47,304 nucleotides of DNA from Niveibacterium sp. 24ML. Its GTDB lineage: Bacteria > Pseudomonadota > Gammaproteobacteria > Burkholderiales > Rhodocyclaceae. The DNA is taken from positions 1 through 47,304 of the forward strand of contig NZ_JAPFHA010000030.1 in the NCBI RefSeq assembly GCF_026586805.1, in the 5' to 3' direction. A program made the translations under genes and the position numbers. This document shows, piece after piece, positions 25,585 to 35,250 of this stretch. How positions within the stretch are numbered: the first letter of the stretch is position 1; every line of letters starts with the position of its first letter. A model generated the notes under the pieces. That model was not told the origin of the DNA. It ran no database searches and saw only the letters and a list, made by a program, of their open reading frames with translations.

Positions 25585-26607
25585 ATGCAGGTGACACTCG
25601 CGATCGACTGTATGGGCGGTGATTTTGGCCCTTCGGTCACACTGCCGGCAGCCCGCAAGTTCCTGCGCGATGATCCATACGCCAGCGTACTGCTCGTCGG
25701 CTTGTCTTCAATCGAGTCAGACGCGGCGGCGCTCGCTTCTGAATTCTCCGGTCGTGTCCGTTTTGTGCCTGCGACTCAGGTCGTTGAAATGCACGAGGCG
25801 CCCGCGTCGGCGATCCGCGCGAAAAAAGACTCGTCGATGCGCATCGCCATTAACCAGGTCAAATCCGGCGCTGCTCAGGCTGCCGTGTCTGCCGGCAACA
25901 CTGGGGCGCTGATGGCGATTGCGCGATTTGTCCTCAAGACGCTTGATGGCATTGACCGCCCGGCGATTGCTTCGATTCTCCCGGCGATGAACGGTCAGAC
26001 CTATGTGCTTGATCTGGGCGCAAATGTCGACTGTTCGGCCGAGCATCTGTTGCAGTTTGCGATCATGGGTTCAATGTTGGTCTCCGCCCTTGAGCACAAG
26101 GAGCGGCCAACGGTTGGTCTGCTCAACATCGGCGAGGAAGAGATCAAAGGCAATGAGATCGTCAAGCGGGCGGCCGAATTGCTGCGTGATAGCGGCCTGA
26201 ATTTCTACGGCAACGTCGAGGGTAATGACATCTACAAAGCGACGACCGACGTCGTGGTTTGCGATGGTTTTGTCGGAAACGTTGCGCTCAAGGCGTCAGA
26301 GGGTGTCGCGCAGATGCTGGCGACAACCCTGCGCGAAGAGTTGACGCGCTCCTGGTACACGAAGGCGGTCGCCCTGCTGGCGGCGCCCGCATTGCGGCAC
26401 TTCAAGCAAAGAGTTGACCATCGGCGCTACAACGGCGCGGCTTTGCTCGGGTTGCGCGGCGTGGTGTTCAAGAGCCACGGCTCTGCCGACGCATTTGCAT
26501 TTGAGTGCGCGTTGATGCGTGCTGCCGAGGCGGCACGTAACCAGGTGGTCGATCGGATTGCGGCGCGGATGAGCGCACATATGGCAACTGAGGAGGTGAC
26601 GCAGTGA
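25585..26607 (+). CDS. plsX: Phosphate acyltransferase PlsX
   Basis: Converts acyl-ACP to acyl-phosphate, the first step of phospholipid synthesis by the PlsX/PlsY route. The 340 residues show [21 protein letters not shown], and the C-terminal [18 protein letters not shown]. The ATG at 25585 fits the family start; there is no convincing Shine-Dalgarno. The stop overlaps the fabH GTG. Confidence 0.97.
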   Translation: MQVTLAIDCMGGDFGPSVTLPAARKFLRDDPYASVLLVGLSSIESDAAALASEFSGRVRFVPATQVVEMHEAPASAIRAKKDSSMRIAINQVKSGAAQAAVSAGNTGALMAIARFVLKTLDGIDRPAIASILPAMNGQTYVLDLGANVDCSAEHLLQFAIMGSMLVSALEHKERPTVGLLNIGEEEIKGNEIVKRAAELLRDSGLNFYGNVEGNDIYKATTDVVVCDGFVGNVALKASEGVAQMLATTLREELTRSWYTKAVALLAAPALRHFKQRVDHRRYNGAALLGLRGVVFKSHGSADAFAFECALMRAAEAARNQVVDRIAARMSAHMATEEVTQ

Positions 26608-27566
26608 TCTATTCGAAGGTCGTAGGGACAGGCAGCGCGTTGCCGGGGGAGCCGGTGACCAATGACGATCTGGTCGCGCGCGGCATCGATACGACCGATA
26701 GCTGGATCATGGAGCGCACCGGGATTCGCGCGCGCCACCTTGCTGGTGAGGGGGTCACTTCAAGCCAGCTTGGCGCGCAGGCGGCACGCAAGGCGCTGGA
26801 GGCGGCCGGGTGCGCGGCGGCAGATGTCGATCTGATCATTGTTGCGACCTCGACGCCGGATCAGGTCTTCCCGAGCACCGCTTGTCTTGTGCAGTCGGCC
26901 CTGGGTGTGTCGGGTTTCCCGGCGTTTGATGTCCAGGCCGTTTGCAGTGGTTTCGTTTATGCACTGACGATCGCTGACAAGTTCATTCGCTCTGGCTCGC
27001 ATCGCCGCGCCTTGGTCATCGGCGCCGAAGTCTTTTCGCGGATCATTGACTGGAACGATCGACGCACTTGTGTGCTGTTCGGCGACGGTGCCGGCGCTGT
27101 GCTGCTGGAGGCCTCCGACAGCCCAGGATTGCTCGCAACCTCGTTGCGTGCAGACGGTAGCCAGCACGAGATCCTCGAGGTGCCGGGCAATATCAGGAAC
27201 GGCCATTTTGAGGGCTCGCCATTCGTTCACATGGATGGTTCGGCGGTGTTCAAGCTGGCCGTGCGCGTATTGGGTGAGGTGGCGGTTGAGGTGCTTGAGC
27301 AGGCGGGTCTCGCGCCGGATCAGCTGGACTGGCTGATTCCCCATCAGGCCAATATCCGGATTCTGCAGGCAACCGCCAAGCGCCTCCATTTGCCATTCGA
27401 GAAACTGGTGGTGACGGTCGATCGGCACGGGAATACGTCTGCGGCCTCGGTGCCGCTGGCGCTGGATACGGCGGTGCGCGACGGCCGAGTGAAACCCGGT
27501 CAATACGTCATGCTGCAAGGTGTGGGTGGCGGGTTTACCTGGGGCGCAGCACTGCTGCGCATGTAA
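26604..27566 (+). CDS. fabH: 3-oxoacyl-ACP synthase III
   Basis: Starts fatty-acid synthesis by condensing acetyl-CoA with malonyl-ACP. The 320 residues carry the Cys-His-Asn triad C114 (QAVCSGF), H247 (HQANIR) and N277 (GNTSAAS). It begins with GTG overlapping the plsX stop (GTGA), which indicates coupling. Confidence 0.97.
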   Translation: MIYSKVVGTGSALPGEPVTNDDLVARGIDTTDSWIMERTGIRARHLAGEGVTSSQLGAQAARKALEAAGCAAADVDLIIVATSTPDQVFPSTACLVQSALGVSGFPAFDVQAVCSGFVYALTIADKFIRSGSHRRALVIGAEVFSRIIDWNDRRTCVLFGDGAGAVLLEASDSPGLLATSLRADGSQHEILEVPGNIRNGHFEGSPFVHMDGSAVFKLAVRVLGEVAVEVLEQAGLAPDQLDWLIPHQANIRILQATAKRLHLPFEKLVVTVDRHGNTSAASVPLALDTAVRDGRVKPGQYVMLQGVGGGFTWGAALLRM

Positions 27567-27580
27567 TCCCGAGTGAGGAC

Positions 27581-28525
27581 ATGATGACTTTTGCTTTTGT
27601 GTTTCCTGGTCAGGGTTCGCAATCGGTCGGCATGATGGCCGCTTACGGCGACTCGTCGATCATCCGGGCGACGTTCGACGAGGCGTCTTCGTCTCTCGGC
27701 GAAGATCTTTGGGCGATGTGCAGCGAAGGGCCTGCGGAGCGTCTTGCGCTGACCGTCAATACGCAACCTTTGATGTTGACCGCCGGCGTAGCGGTCTGGC
27801 GCGCCTGGTTGGCGGCGGGCGGCGCCAAACCGGCTCTGATGGCGGGCCATAGTCTGGGCGAGTACTCCGCCTTGGTCGCGGCGCAGGCCTTGTCGCTGGC
27901 GGACGCCGTGAAATTGGTGCGTTTGCGTGCGCAGGCGATGCAAGATGCGGTGCCGGCTGGCACAGGTGGAATGGCCGCGATTCTTGGTCTTTCGGCGGAC
28001 TTGGTTGCTCAGGCGTGTGCCGACGCGGCTCAGGGTGAAGAGGTGGGTGCTGCCAACCTGAACGATCCGAATCAGATTGTGATCGCAGGTCATGCGGGTG
28101 CGGTTGCTCGCGCTTGTGAGCTCGCAAAATCCTTGGGCGCCAAGCGTGCGCTACCTTTGCCCGTCAGCGCACCCTTCCACAGCGCCCTGATGCGCCCAGC
28201 AGCCGAACGCTTGCGGGTGGCACTAGATGGCGTCGACGTTTGCACGCCTGTAATCCCGGTTATCAATAATGTCGATGTTGCGAAGCTTGCTGACCCGGCA
28301 TCGATCCGGGATGCGCTGGTACGGCAGGCCTATTCGCCGGTTCGTTGGATCGAAACCGTGCATTCGATGGCGGCGCAAGGTGTGTCGCGGATCGTCGAGT
28401 GTGGGCCCGGCAAAGTCTTGATGGGCTTGGTCAAGCGCTGCGCGGCAGGCCCCGAGGCCTTGGCTTTGTCCGACAGTCAGAGTCTTGACACCGTACTCGC
28501 ATTGACAAAAGAGGAATTGGCATGA
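27581..28525 (+). CDS. fabD: Malonyl-CoA:ACP transacylase
   Basis: Loads malonate onto ACP. The 314 residues contain FVFPGQGSQSVGM, the nucleophile Ser in GHSLGEYSA (S91), and the catalytic His in PVSAPFHSALM. The start is ATGATG, so either first Met is possible; GTGAGGAC lies upstream. It overlaps fabG by 4 nt. Confidence 0.97.
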   Translation: MMTFAFVFPGQGSQSVGMMAAYGDSSIIRATFDEASSSLGEDLWAMCSEGPAERLALTVNTQPLMLTAGVAVWRAWLAAGGAKPALMAGHSLGEYSALVAAQALSLADAVKLVRLRAQAMQDAVPAGTGGMAAILGLSADLVAQACADAAQGEEVGAANLNDPNQIVIAGHAGAVARACELAKSLGAKRALPLPVSAPFHSALMRPAAERLRVALDGVDVCTPVIPVINNVDVAKLADPASIRDALVRQAYSPVRWIETVHSMAAQGVSRIVECGPGKVLMGLVKRCAAGPEALALSDSQSLDTVLALTKEELA

Positions 28526-29268
28526 GCGCTCTAGAAGGACAAATCGCGCTGGTGACTGGTGCGAGCCGGGGCATCGGCCGCGCAACGCTGCTTGAGCTTG
28601 GGCGCCAAGGAGCTGTGGTCGTGGGGACCGCGACATCCGATTCGGGCGCGGCTTCGATCACTGCCGCACTGGAAGAGGCGGGTCTGAAGGGCGCAGGCTT
28701 GCGTCTTGACGTGACCAATCCGGATGACTGTGAAGCCGCTATCGCAAAGATTGAGGCTGATTTTGGCCAGATCGCGATTCTGGTCAATAACGCCGGAATC
28801 ACGCGCGACAATATCGCAATGCGGATGAAAGACGACGAGTGGGATGCGGTGCTCGATACCAATCTTAAAGCCGTGTTCCGAATGTCCAAACTGGTCATGC
28901 GTGCGATGATGAAGGCGCGCTACGGCCGCATCGTGAATGTCACGTCGGTTGTCGGTTCTTCTGGCAATGCCGGGCAGGCGAACTACGCTGCGGCAAAGGC
29001 AGGCGTTGCGGGCATGACACGCGCACTGGCGCGAGAGCTTGGCAGCCGCAGCATTACCGTGAACTGCGTTGCGCCTGGATTCATCGATACCGATATGACA
29101 CGCGCGCTCAGTGATGGGCAACGTGATGGCTTGCTTGGGCAGATCGCCTTGGGGCGTCTTGGTCGTCCTGAAGAAATCGCGGCGACGGTGGCGTTTCTGG
29201 CGTCGCCGGCCGCAAGCTATGTGACGGGCGTGACCCTTCATGCTAACGGCGGTATGTATATGTCCTGA
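28522..29268 (+). CDS. fabG: 3-oxoacyl-ACP reductase
   Basis: NADPH-dependent short-chain dehydrogenase reducing 3-oxoacyl-ACP. The 248 residues show the cofactor motif GASRGIG at 13-19, NNAG, and the catalytic S142, Y155 and K159 (NYAAAK). ATGA overlap with fabD. A short hairpin follows before acpP. Confidence 0.97.
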   Translation: MSALEGQIALVTGASRGIGRATLLELGRQGAVVVGTATSDSGAASITAALEEAGLKGAGLRLDVTNPDDCEAAIAKIEADFGQIAILVNNAGITRDNIAMRMKDDEWDAVLDTNLKAVFRMSKLVMRAMMKARYGRIVNVTSVVGSSGNAGQANYAAAKAGVAGMTRALARELGSRSITVNCVAPGFIDTDMTRALSDGQRDGLLGQIALGRLGRPEEIAATVAFLASPAASYVTGVTLHANGGMYMS

Positions 29269-29292
29269 CTGGGCTGATGCCTAGGCAGGATA

Positions 29293-29310
29293 GGCCTTCG
29301 GGCCGTTTTT
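29293..29310 (+). terminator. Short UUCG hairpin with T run between fabG and acpP
   Basis: GGCC-TTCG-GGCC followed by GTTTTT. The 4-bp stem is short but closed by the very stable C(UUCG)G tetraloop. It may end some transcripts before acpP. An A/T-rich stretch with TAAAAT (29327-29332) could be a -10 for a separate acpP promoter. Confidence 0.45.
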
Positions 29311-29373
29311 GTGGTTTCTTTTTTGATAAAATAGGGCGGTTAATCACCCCCGCTATATGGGAAGGAGTAGTCA

Positions 29374-29610
29374 ATGGAGAACATCGAACAACGCGTCAAG
29401 AAGATCGTTGCCGAGCAACTCGGGGTCAATGAGGCTGACATCAAGAATGAGTCTTCCTTCGTAGACGATCTTGGCGCTGACTCGCTGGACACCGTTGAAC
29501 TGGTCATGGCGCTCGAAGAAGAATTCGAATGCGAAATCCCGGACGAAGAAGCCGAGAAGATCACCAGCGTTCAGCAGGCAATCGACTACGTCGTTGCCAA
29601 CAAGAAGTAA
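29374..29610 (+). CDS. acpP: Acyl carrier protein
   Basis: 78-residue acidic carrier of growing acyl chains. Phosphopantetheine is attached at S37 in GADSLDT, by AcpS (also in this window). GGAAGGAG lies just upstream. Composition and length are standard. Confidence 0.98.
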   Translation: MENIEQRVKKIVAEQLGVNEADIKNESSFVDDLGADSLDTVELVMALEEEFECEIPDEEAEKITSVQQAIDYVVANKK

Positions 29611-29649
29611 GTCGTTCTTTTAACCTTCTTACTCGATCCGGAGCGCACT

Positions 29650-30888
29650 TTGGGCGGTCGTAGAGTCGTCATCACCGGACTGGGCATCATCAGCCCGGTC
29701 GGTAATTCAATCTCCGAAGCCTGGGACAACATCCTGAATGGGCGTTCCGGCATCTCCCGCATCACGAAATTTGATGCTACGACCTTGCCGGTGCACATTG
29801 CCGGCGAGGTCAAGAATTTTGACGTGTCGGCGTATGTTTCCGGTAAGGAAGCGCGGCGGTATGACACGTTTATTCATTTTGGCCTTGCAGCGGCAATCGA
29901 TGCGCTGAAGGATGCCGGGATCGCTGAGCATCCGGCTGACGCAGAGCGGGTTGGCGTTTGCATCGGGTCTGGTATCGGAGGCTTGCCTCTGATCGAAGAT
30001 ACCTGCCAAGCCACTGCACAGGGTGGGGCGCGCAAGATTTCGCCTTTCTTTGTGCCGGGGTCAATCATCAACATGATCTCTGGCTTGCTGTCGATTCAGT
30101 ACGGATTCAAGGGGCCGAACTTCGCGACCGTCAGCGCGTGTGCAACTGGCAATCATGCAATCGGTGAAGCGCAGCGCTTGATCGAGTACGGCGATGCCGA
30201 TGTGATGATCGCCGGCGGAGCGGAATCCACCGTGTCCTTCCTTGGGATGGGTGGCTTCTGTGCAGCACGTGCTTTGTCGGGCCGTAACGACGACCCGGCA
30301 GGGGCGAGCCGGCCTTGGGATGCGGAGCGCGACGGCTTCGTGCTGGGCGAAGGTGCTGGTGTCTTGGTGCTCGAAGAGTATGAGCATGCCAAGGCACGTG
30401 GCGCCAAGATCTATGCCGAATTGGCTGGTTACGGCATGAGTGCCGATGCCAACCATATCACCGCCCCTTGCGAAGATGGCGAGGGTGCTTCGCGAAGCAT
30501 GCGCAATGCACTGCGTAACGCAAAGGCGGAAGTGAGCGATGTGGCCTATGTTAACGCGCATGGCACTTCGACGCCTTTGGGTGACAAGGCTGAGACAACG
30601 GCGGTCAAGCGTTGCTTTGGCGATCACGCATTCAAGCTTGCGGTGAGTTCTACCAAGTCAATGACCGGCCATCTGCTTGGCGCAGCAGGCGGAATCGAAG
30701 CGGTCTTTACGACCCTGGCAATTCGAGACCAAGTCGCACCGCCAACGATCAACCTGCATTCTCCGGGTGAAGGTTGCGATCTGGACTATGTGGCCAATGT
30801 CGCCCGTCCGATGGCGATTGATGTGGCGATGTCCAATTCGTTCGGATTTGGCGGCACCAACTCGACCCTGGTGTTCAAGCGCGTGTAA
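29650..30888 (+). CDS. fabF: 3-oxoacyl-ACP synthase II
   Basis: Elongating condensing enzyme, 412 residues, with the Cys-His-His triad C164 (SACATGNH), H304 (NAHGTST) and H341 (TGHLLGAAG). It starts with TTG at 29650, supported by GGAG 7 nt upstream and by alignment of GRRVVITGLG with the family N-terminus; no ATG is available nearby. Last gene of the fab cluster. Confidence 0.97.
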   Translation: MGGRRVVITGLGIISPVGNSISEAWDNILNGRSGISRITKFDATTLPVHIAGEVKNFDVSAYVSGKEARRYDTFIHFGLAAAIDALKDAGIAEHPADAERVGVCIGSGIGGLPLIEDTCQATAQGGARKISPFFVPGSIINMISGLLSIQYGFKGPNFATVSACATGNHAIGEAQRLIEYGDADVMIAGGAESTVSFLGMGGFCAARALSGRNDDPAGASRPWDAERDGFVLGEGAGVLVLEEYEHAKARGAKIYAELAGYGMSADANHITAPCEDGEGASRSMRNALRNAKAEVSDVAYVNAHGTSTPLGDKAETTAVKRCFGDHAFKLAVSSTKSMTGHLLGAAGGIEAVFTTLAIRDQVAPPTINLHSPGEGCDLDYVANVARPMAIDVAMSNSFGFGGTNSTLVFKRV

Positions 30889-30915
30889 GAGACTGCCTTG
30901 CTTGTTGAAAACCCG

Positions 30916-31386
30916 ATGAGGCTCGAGGGCGTAGTTCGCCCCCGGGCCTCTTGGCTTTTCTGGAGTGGCGTTGCGATCTTGCACGGGGTGGCCACGTTTG
31001 CGCTGCTGGTGACGCCAGTGCGCCTGGGCGGCGTATTTGTGGCGGGCCTGACGCTGATCGGCGGTTCGGCGGTTCTGGGGTTTGTGCAGTGGCGACGAAG
31101 TCGAGCGCTGGTTTTCCGTCTGGCAGACGACGGCTCAGCCTACTGTGTTGCCGACGCAGGCGGCGCCGAACCCGCGATTGAGTTTGCGCGATCGACGCGC
31201 GACTTGGGGGTCATCCTTGTTCTTGTCTGGTCCGAGGCGGGGAGCCACGCAGTTCGACGGACGATTGCGACGCGAGGCGCGCTGAGTGGGGCTGAATGGA
31301 GATTGCTGCGCGCCTGGTTGCGTTGGCGCATGCCTAGCGTTGACGGGTCCAGCGTGGCTGGCCCGCCGGCCAGCGCGGATTCCTGA
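30916..31386 (+). CDS. YgfX-like inner-membrane protein
   Basis: 156 residues. Two hydrophobic helices near the N-terminus ([19 protein letters not shown] and the following [18 protein letters not shown]) lead to a cytoplasmic domain ending [19 protein letters not shown]. Layout and spacing resemble YgfX of E. coli, whose partner is SdhE, but similarity is low and judged by eye. SdhE is not adjacent. An in-frame TTG at 30898 is an alternative start. Its first codons form a long hairpin, and its 3' end overlaps the converging nadB by 53 bp. Confidence 0.65.
   Translation: MRLEGVVRPRASWLFWSGVAILHGVATFALLVTPVRLGGVFVAGLTLIGGSAVLGFVQWRRSRALVFRLADDGSAYCVADAGGAEPAIEFARSTRDLGVILVLVWSEAGSHAVRRTIATRGALSGAEWRLLRAWLRWRMPSVDGSSVAGPPASADS
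30918..30959 (+). terminator. Terminator-like hairpin inside the YgfX-like gene start
   Basis: A 14-position stem (30918-30931 with 30937-30950) with one mismatch and one G-U pair, loop TAGTT, then TTGGCTTTT. It lies 30 bp after the fabF stop, where an operon terminator is expected, but overlaps codons 1-12 of the next gene. Confidence 0.5.
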
Positions 31387-32947
31387 TCACGATGGATTTT
31401 CCCTCGGCCTGCGTGGCGGGGTAGTCGCGACTGAAGTGAAGCCCGCGGCTCTCTTTTCGCGCCAATGCGCCGCGCACGATCAATTCGGCACTGACCACCA
31501 GATTCCGCAACTCGATCAGATCATTGCTGACGCGGAAGTGCGCGTAGTACTCGTCAATTTCGCGCGTCAACAGAGCAATTCGATGCTTTGCGCGTTGCAG
31601 GCGCTTGGTGGTACGGACGATGCCGACATAGTCCCACATGAACCGCCGTAGCTCGTCCCAGTTGTGGGCAATGACCACTGCTTCGTCCGCGTCGGTGACC
31701 TTGCTTTCGTCCCATTCGGGCAGCGAGTCGGCGATGTCTCTCGGGTTGGCGCAGATGTCGCGTGCAGCGGCCTCGCCGAAAACAACACACTCCAGGAGCG
31801 AGTTGCTGGCCAGCCGGTTTGCCCCGTGCAGGCCGGTACATGCGGTTTCGCCAACCGCATACAGACCCGGCAAGTCGGTGCGCGCGCGCAGATCGGTCAG
31901 TACGCCGCCGCAGGTGTAGTGCGCAGCCGGCACCACCGGGATAGGTTGGCGGGTGATGTCAATGCCCAGTTCAAGGCAGCGAGCATGAATGTTCGGGAAG
32001 TGGCTCTTGATGAAGTCTGCTGGGCGATGGCTGATGTCCAGATAGACGCAGTCAGCCCCGTGCCGCTTCATTTCATAGTCGATCGCGCGCGCAACGATGT
32101 CCCGCGGCGCAAGCTCAGCACGTGGGTCGTGGTTGGGCATGAATCGAGTGCCGTCAGCGAGCTTGAGTAAGCCGCCTTCGCCGCGCACCGCTTCGGAGAT
32201 CAGGAACGACTTTGCTTGCGGGTGATAGAGACAGGTGGGGTGAAACTGGATGAACTCCATGTTCGCGACGCGGCAGCCCGCGCGCCATGCCATTGCGATG
32301 CCGTCTCCCGTCGCGGTGTCCGGATTCGTCGTGTAGAGGTAGACCTTTCCGGCGCCGCCGGTGGCAAGGACGGTGTGCCGAGCTGCAAAGGTCACGACCC
32401 GGTCGGCGGTGATGTCGAGGATGTAGGCCCCCAGGCAGCCCTCGTCACCCCGACCCATGCGATGCGCGACGATCAGGTCGACGGCAATGTGGTGTTCGAA
32501 TACGCGGATGTTCGGATGGGCGCGAACCTTCTGTGTAAGCGTCTCCTGAACGGCGGCGCCGGTGGCATCCGCAACGTGCACGATGCGGCGGTGGCTGTGT
32601 CCGCCTTCGCGCGTCAGGTGCATGTTGAGCGGGCCTTCTTCGGCGGGCGTGAAGGGTACGCCTTGCGCGGCGAGCCACTGGATTGCCTCGCGTCCGTGTT
32701 CAACCACGAAGCGCGTGGCTCCGGTGTCACAGATGCCGGCTCCGGCGATATGCGTGTCCTGGACGTGCGCATCAATTGAGTCCATCGGATCGACGACTGC
32801 CGCAATGCCACCTTGTGCCCAAGCACTGGCACTGTCTTCAAGCTGGCATTTCGTGACGAGAGCGACGGAGTGCTGGTCCGCAAGACGCAGCGCAAGCGAT
32901 TGGCCGGCGAGGCCGCTGCCAAGGATCAAAACATCGAACTGGAGCAC
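31334..32947 (-). CDS. nadB: L-aspartate oxidase
   Basis: FAD enzyme oxidising L-aspartate to iminoaspartate in de novo NAD synthesis. The 537 residues contain the dinucleotide motif [13 protein letters not shown], substrate region [11 protein letters not shown]-like ([14 protein letters not shown]), and [12 protein letters not shown]. Divergent from rpoE as in E. coli. Its C-terminal codons overlap the tail of the YgfX-like gene on the other strand. Confidence 0.97.
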   Translation of the reverse strand: MLQFDVLILGSGLAGQSLALRLADQHSVALVTKCQLEDSASAWAQGGIAAVVDPMDSIDAHVQDTHIAGAGICDTGATRFVVEHGREAIQWLAAQGVPFTPAEEGPLNMHLTREGGHSHRRIVHVADATGAAVQETLTQKVRAHPNIRVFEHHIAVDLIVAHRMGRGDEGCLGAYILDITADRVVTFAARHTVLATGGAGKVYLYTTNPDTATGDGIAMAWRAGCRVANMEFIQFHPTCLYHPQAKSFLISEAVRGEGGLLKLADGTRFMPNHDPRAELAPRDIVARAIDYEMKRHGADCVYLDISHRPADFIKSHFPNIHARCLELGIDITRQPIPVVPAAHYTCGGVLTDLRARTDLPGLYAVGETACTGLHGANRLASNSLLECVVFGEAAARDICANPRDIADSLPEWDESKVTDADEAVVIAHNWDELRRFMWDYVGIVRTTKRLQRAKHRIALLTREIDEYYAHFRVSNDLIELRNLVVSAELIVRGALARKESRGLHFSRDYPATQAEGKSIVIRNPRWPAGQPRWTRQR

Positions 32948-33055
32948 GGGGTCTAGGGGCGCAAGAGACGCGCGGGCAGAAGGGGTTTTGAATATAGCAC
33001 GCAGCCGCCACTGCCATGCCAGGCTTGATCAAGCGCTAAAGCCCCTTGTTACGAC

Positions 33056-33083
33056 TGAACTATTTTCGCGGGGCCGGGTCTGT
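33056..33083 (+). promoter_or_regulatory. Possible sigma-E autoregulatory promoter of rpoE
   Basis: TGAACTA (33056-33062), 15 bp, GTCTGT (33078-33083), close to the sigma-E consensus GGAACTT-N15-GTCTAA (5 of 7 and 5 of 6). A second element TATACT at 33117-33122 could be a sigma-70 -10 with a weak -35. The rest of the 223-bp nadB-rpoE gap holds no gene. Confidence 0.5.
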
Positions 33084-33170
33084 TGCGGTGAAGGCGGATG
33101 CCCCGTGAGGCTGGGTTATACTCGATTGGCGCCAATCAGAGCGCGAACCAATCCCAAGATACCCTGCCCA

Positions 33171-33770
33171 ATGAGTGATCGTCAGATAGACCAGCAACTA
33201 GTCGAGCGTGCGCAGCGCGGGGACAAACAGGCTTTCGGCCTGCTTGTCTCGAAGTATCAGCGCAAGCTTGGGCGGTTGTTGTCGCGGATGATCAGGGACG
33301 CGGCTGAAGTCGAGGATGTGACCCAGGAAGCATTCATCAAGGCGTATCGCGCGCTGCCGACGTTTCGTGGCGATAGTGCGTTCTACACATGGTTGTACCG
33401 GATCGGGATCAACACAGCAAAGAACTATCTCGTATCACAGGGGCGGCGCGCCCCGACTTCGACCGACATCGATTCTGATGAAGCCGAAGGTTACGAAGAG
33501 GGCGACTTGCTGCGCGACAACGACACCCCGGAACGCTTGCTGGCGACCAAGCAGATTGGCGAAACAGTCAATCTGGCGATGGAGGCCTTGCCCGAAGAGC
33601 TTCGCACCGCGATTGTGCTGCGTGAGATCGACGGTTTGAGTTACGAAGAGATTGCGACAGTGATGAACTGTCCGATCGGAACGGTCCGATCACGGATTTT
33701 TCGCGCACGGGAAGCCATTGCAGAGCGTCTGCGGCCCTTGCTCGATACGAGTCCGGATAGAAGATGGTGA
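33171..33770 (+). CDS. rpoE: ECF sigma factor RpoE/AlgU
   Basis: Envelope-stress sigma factor of 199 residues. Region 2 (YQRKLGRLLSRMIRDAAEVED, TQEAFIKAYRALPTF) and region 4 (LPEELRTAIVLREIDGLSYEEIA) are clear. The ATG at 33171 gives the family N-terminus MSDRQIDQQLVERAQ. It heads the rpoE-rseA-rseB-rseC-mucD operon. A sigma-E-like promoter upstream suggests positive autoregulation. Confidence 0.97.
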   Translation: MSDRQIDQQLVERAQRGDKQAFGLLVSKYQRKLGRLLSRMIRDAAEVEDVTQEAFIKAYRALPTFRGDSAFYTWLYRIGINTAKNYLVSQGRRAPTSTDIDSDEAEGYEEGDLLRDNDTPERLLATKQIGETVNLAMEALPEELRTAIVLREIDGLSYEEIATVMNCPIGTVRSRIFRAREAIAERLRPLLDTSPDRRW

Positions 33771-33775
33771 GAGAC

Positions 33776-34282
33776 ATGACTGAACAGATTTCCGCCTTGT
33801 TCGATGGCGAACTCGACGCGGCAGAGACCGATCGAGTGATGCAGGCGTTGCGAGGCGATCACAGTGCCCGCGCCAGATGGAGTGAATGCGCGCTGATTGG
33901 CGATACGCTGCGTGGCGAGGCTGAGTTCTCGAAGGATCTCACGGCGGCGATCATGGCGCGGCTGGACGACGAGCCGACCGTGCTGGCCCCGGTTGTACGG
34001 AGCGCACCTGCTAATCGTGGTCTGCGTTGGGATCGTTATCTTCCTATCGCCGCCACGGTAGCCGGTGTTGCGGTTGTCGGCTGGATGGGCTTGCGCAGTG
34101 AAGTGGGGCCCGCTCAGATGGCGCTGGTGAAGCCGGCGGTGGTGGTTCAGCCGGTATCGGCCAATGATGCGGATCGTGCATATCTGCTGGCGCACCACGG
34201 TTATTCGGGTGCCCAAACGGTTCCTGCTGTTGGGTATTACGTACGCACAGCTTCCGAGCAAGGTGGAGCGCTCGCACGATGA
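33776..34282 (+). CDS. rseA: Anti-sigma-E factor RseA (MucA)
   Basis: 168-residue membrane protein that sequesters RpoE. The cytoplasmic domain begins EQISALFDGELD, the usual anti-sigma start; a transmembrane helix lies at ~ residues 89-106 (LPIAATVAGVAVVGWMGL); the rest is periplasmic. An alternative ATG at 33764 overlaps the rpoE stop. The gene overlaps rseB by 4 nt. Regulated proteolysis of this protein would release RpoE. Confidence 0.93.
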   Translation: MTEQISALFDGELDAAETDRVMQALRGDHSARARWSECALIGDTLRGEAEFSKDLTAAIMARLDDEPTVLAPVVRSAPANRGLRWDRYLPIAATVAGVAVVGWMGLRSEVGPAQMALVKPAVVVQPVSANDADRAYLLAHHGYSGAQTVPAVGYYVRTASEQGGALAR

Positions 34283-35250
34283 TGCGTGGTGTGATCGCCT
34301 GCGTCGCCGCGCTCTGGTGCGCCGGGGCCGCAGCCGCTGGCGCGACACAGGAGGCGCTTGACTGGCTCGCGAAGGTTAGTTCAGCCTCACAGCGCTTGAG
34401 CTATGCCGGGACCTTCGTTTATCAGGCAGGGCGAACGACGGAAACGTCCCGTATCACCCACATCAGTGATGCAACCGGCGAATACGAGCGCCTGGAGACC
34501 CTTGACGGACCACCGCGCGAAATCGTCAGGGCCAATGGCGATGTGCGTTTCTACCTTCCCGCAGAGCGGGTTGTCATTACCGATCGTGCGGTGCAGCGCC
34601 GCTTTCCGGCTTGGGCGCTCGTCTCCCCTGAGCATTTGATCGCAAACTACTCCGCGCGGCTGGGGCCGGTCGAGAAGATCGCCGGCATGTCGGCGCGTCA
34701 AATCGTGATGGAGCCGCGCGATGGTATGCGATATGGCCATGCGTTCTGGGTTGAGCCTGCAAGCGGTCTGATGCTCAAGTCGCGGACCATGGATGCGACG
34801 GGTGCCACGGTTGAGCAGTTTGTCTTCTCGGAAGTGACCGTTGGCGGCGTGATCGAGCGCGACAAAGTCCGCTCGCGATTTGCCAGCACCGCGAGCGAGT
34901 GGCGGGAGCTGAATGTGCGTGGCGAGCCTGCCAAGCTGCAGGACAGTGGTTTTCACTGCAATTTGCAGGTGCCGGGCTTCCGCCAAGTCAGTGTGGTGAA
35001 ACGTCAGATCAAAGGTAGCGGTAGCGAGGCGTTCCACCTGGTGTTCTCTGATGGTTTGGCCACCATGTCTGCCTTTGTTGAAACGGTGGCTGCCGACAAA
35101 GCCCCGCCGGTTGTGGGAGAGAGCCTCGCCGGGCCCACACGTATTTACAAACGGGTGCTCGGTGGCAAATACCTGGTGACCGCCATGGGCGAAGTGCCGG
35201 CCGAGGCCGTGCGGCGATTGGCGGAATCCATTGAGGTTCGCGATAAATGA
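34279..35250 (+). CDS. rseB: Sigma-E regulatory protein RseB (MucB)
   Basis: Periplasmic protein of 323 residues with a cleavable signal peptide ([18 protein letters not shown]). It binds the periplasmic part of RseA and shields it from proteolysis, and senses mislocalised lipoprotein or LPS in characterised systems. Typical segments: LSYAGTFVYQ, ERLETLDGPPREIVR, YGHAFWVEPASGLMLKS. ATGA overlaps on both sides. Confidence 0.95.
   Translation: MMRGVIACVAALWCAGAAAAGATQEALDWLAKVSSASQRLSYAGTFVYQAGRTTETSRITHISDATGEYERLETLDGPPREIVRANGDVRFYLPAERVVITDRAVQRRFPAWALVSPEHLIANYSARLGPVEKIAGMSARQIVMEPRDGMRYGHAFWVEPASGLMLKSRTMDATGATVEQFVFSEVTVGGVIERDKVRSRFASTASEWRELNVRGEPAKLQDSGFHCNLQVPGFRQVSVVKRQIKGSGSEAFHLVFSDGLATMSAFVETVAADKAPPVVGESLAGPTRIYKRVLGGKYLVTAMGEVPAEAVRRLAESIEVRDK

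Noticed and set aside
32562-33170. An N-terminal extension of rpoE by about 200 codons
   Set aside because: The extension is antisense to nadB and intergenic DNA; the sigma-factor homology begins at the ATG at 33171.
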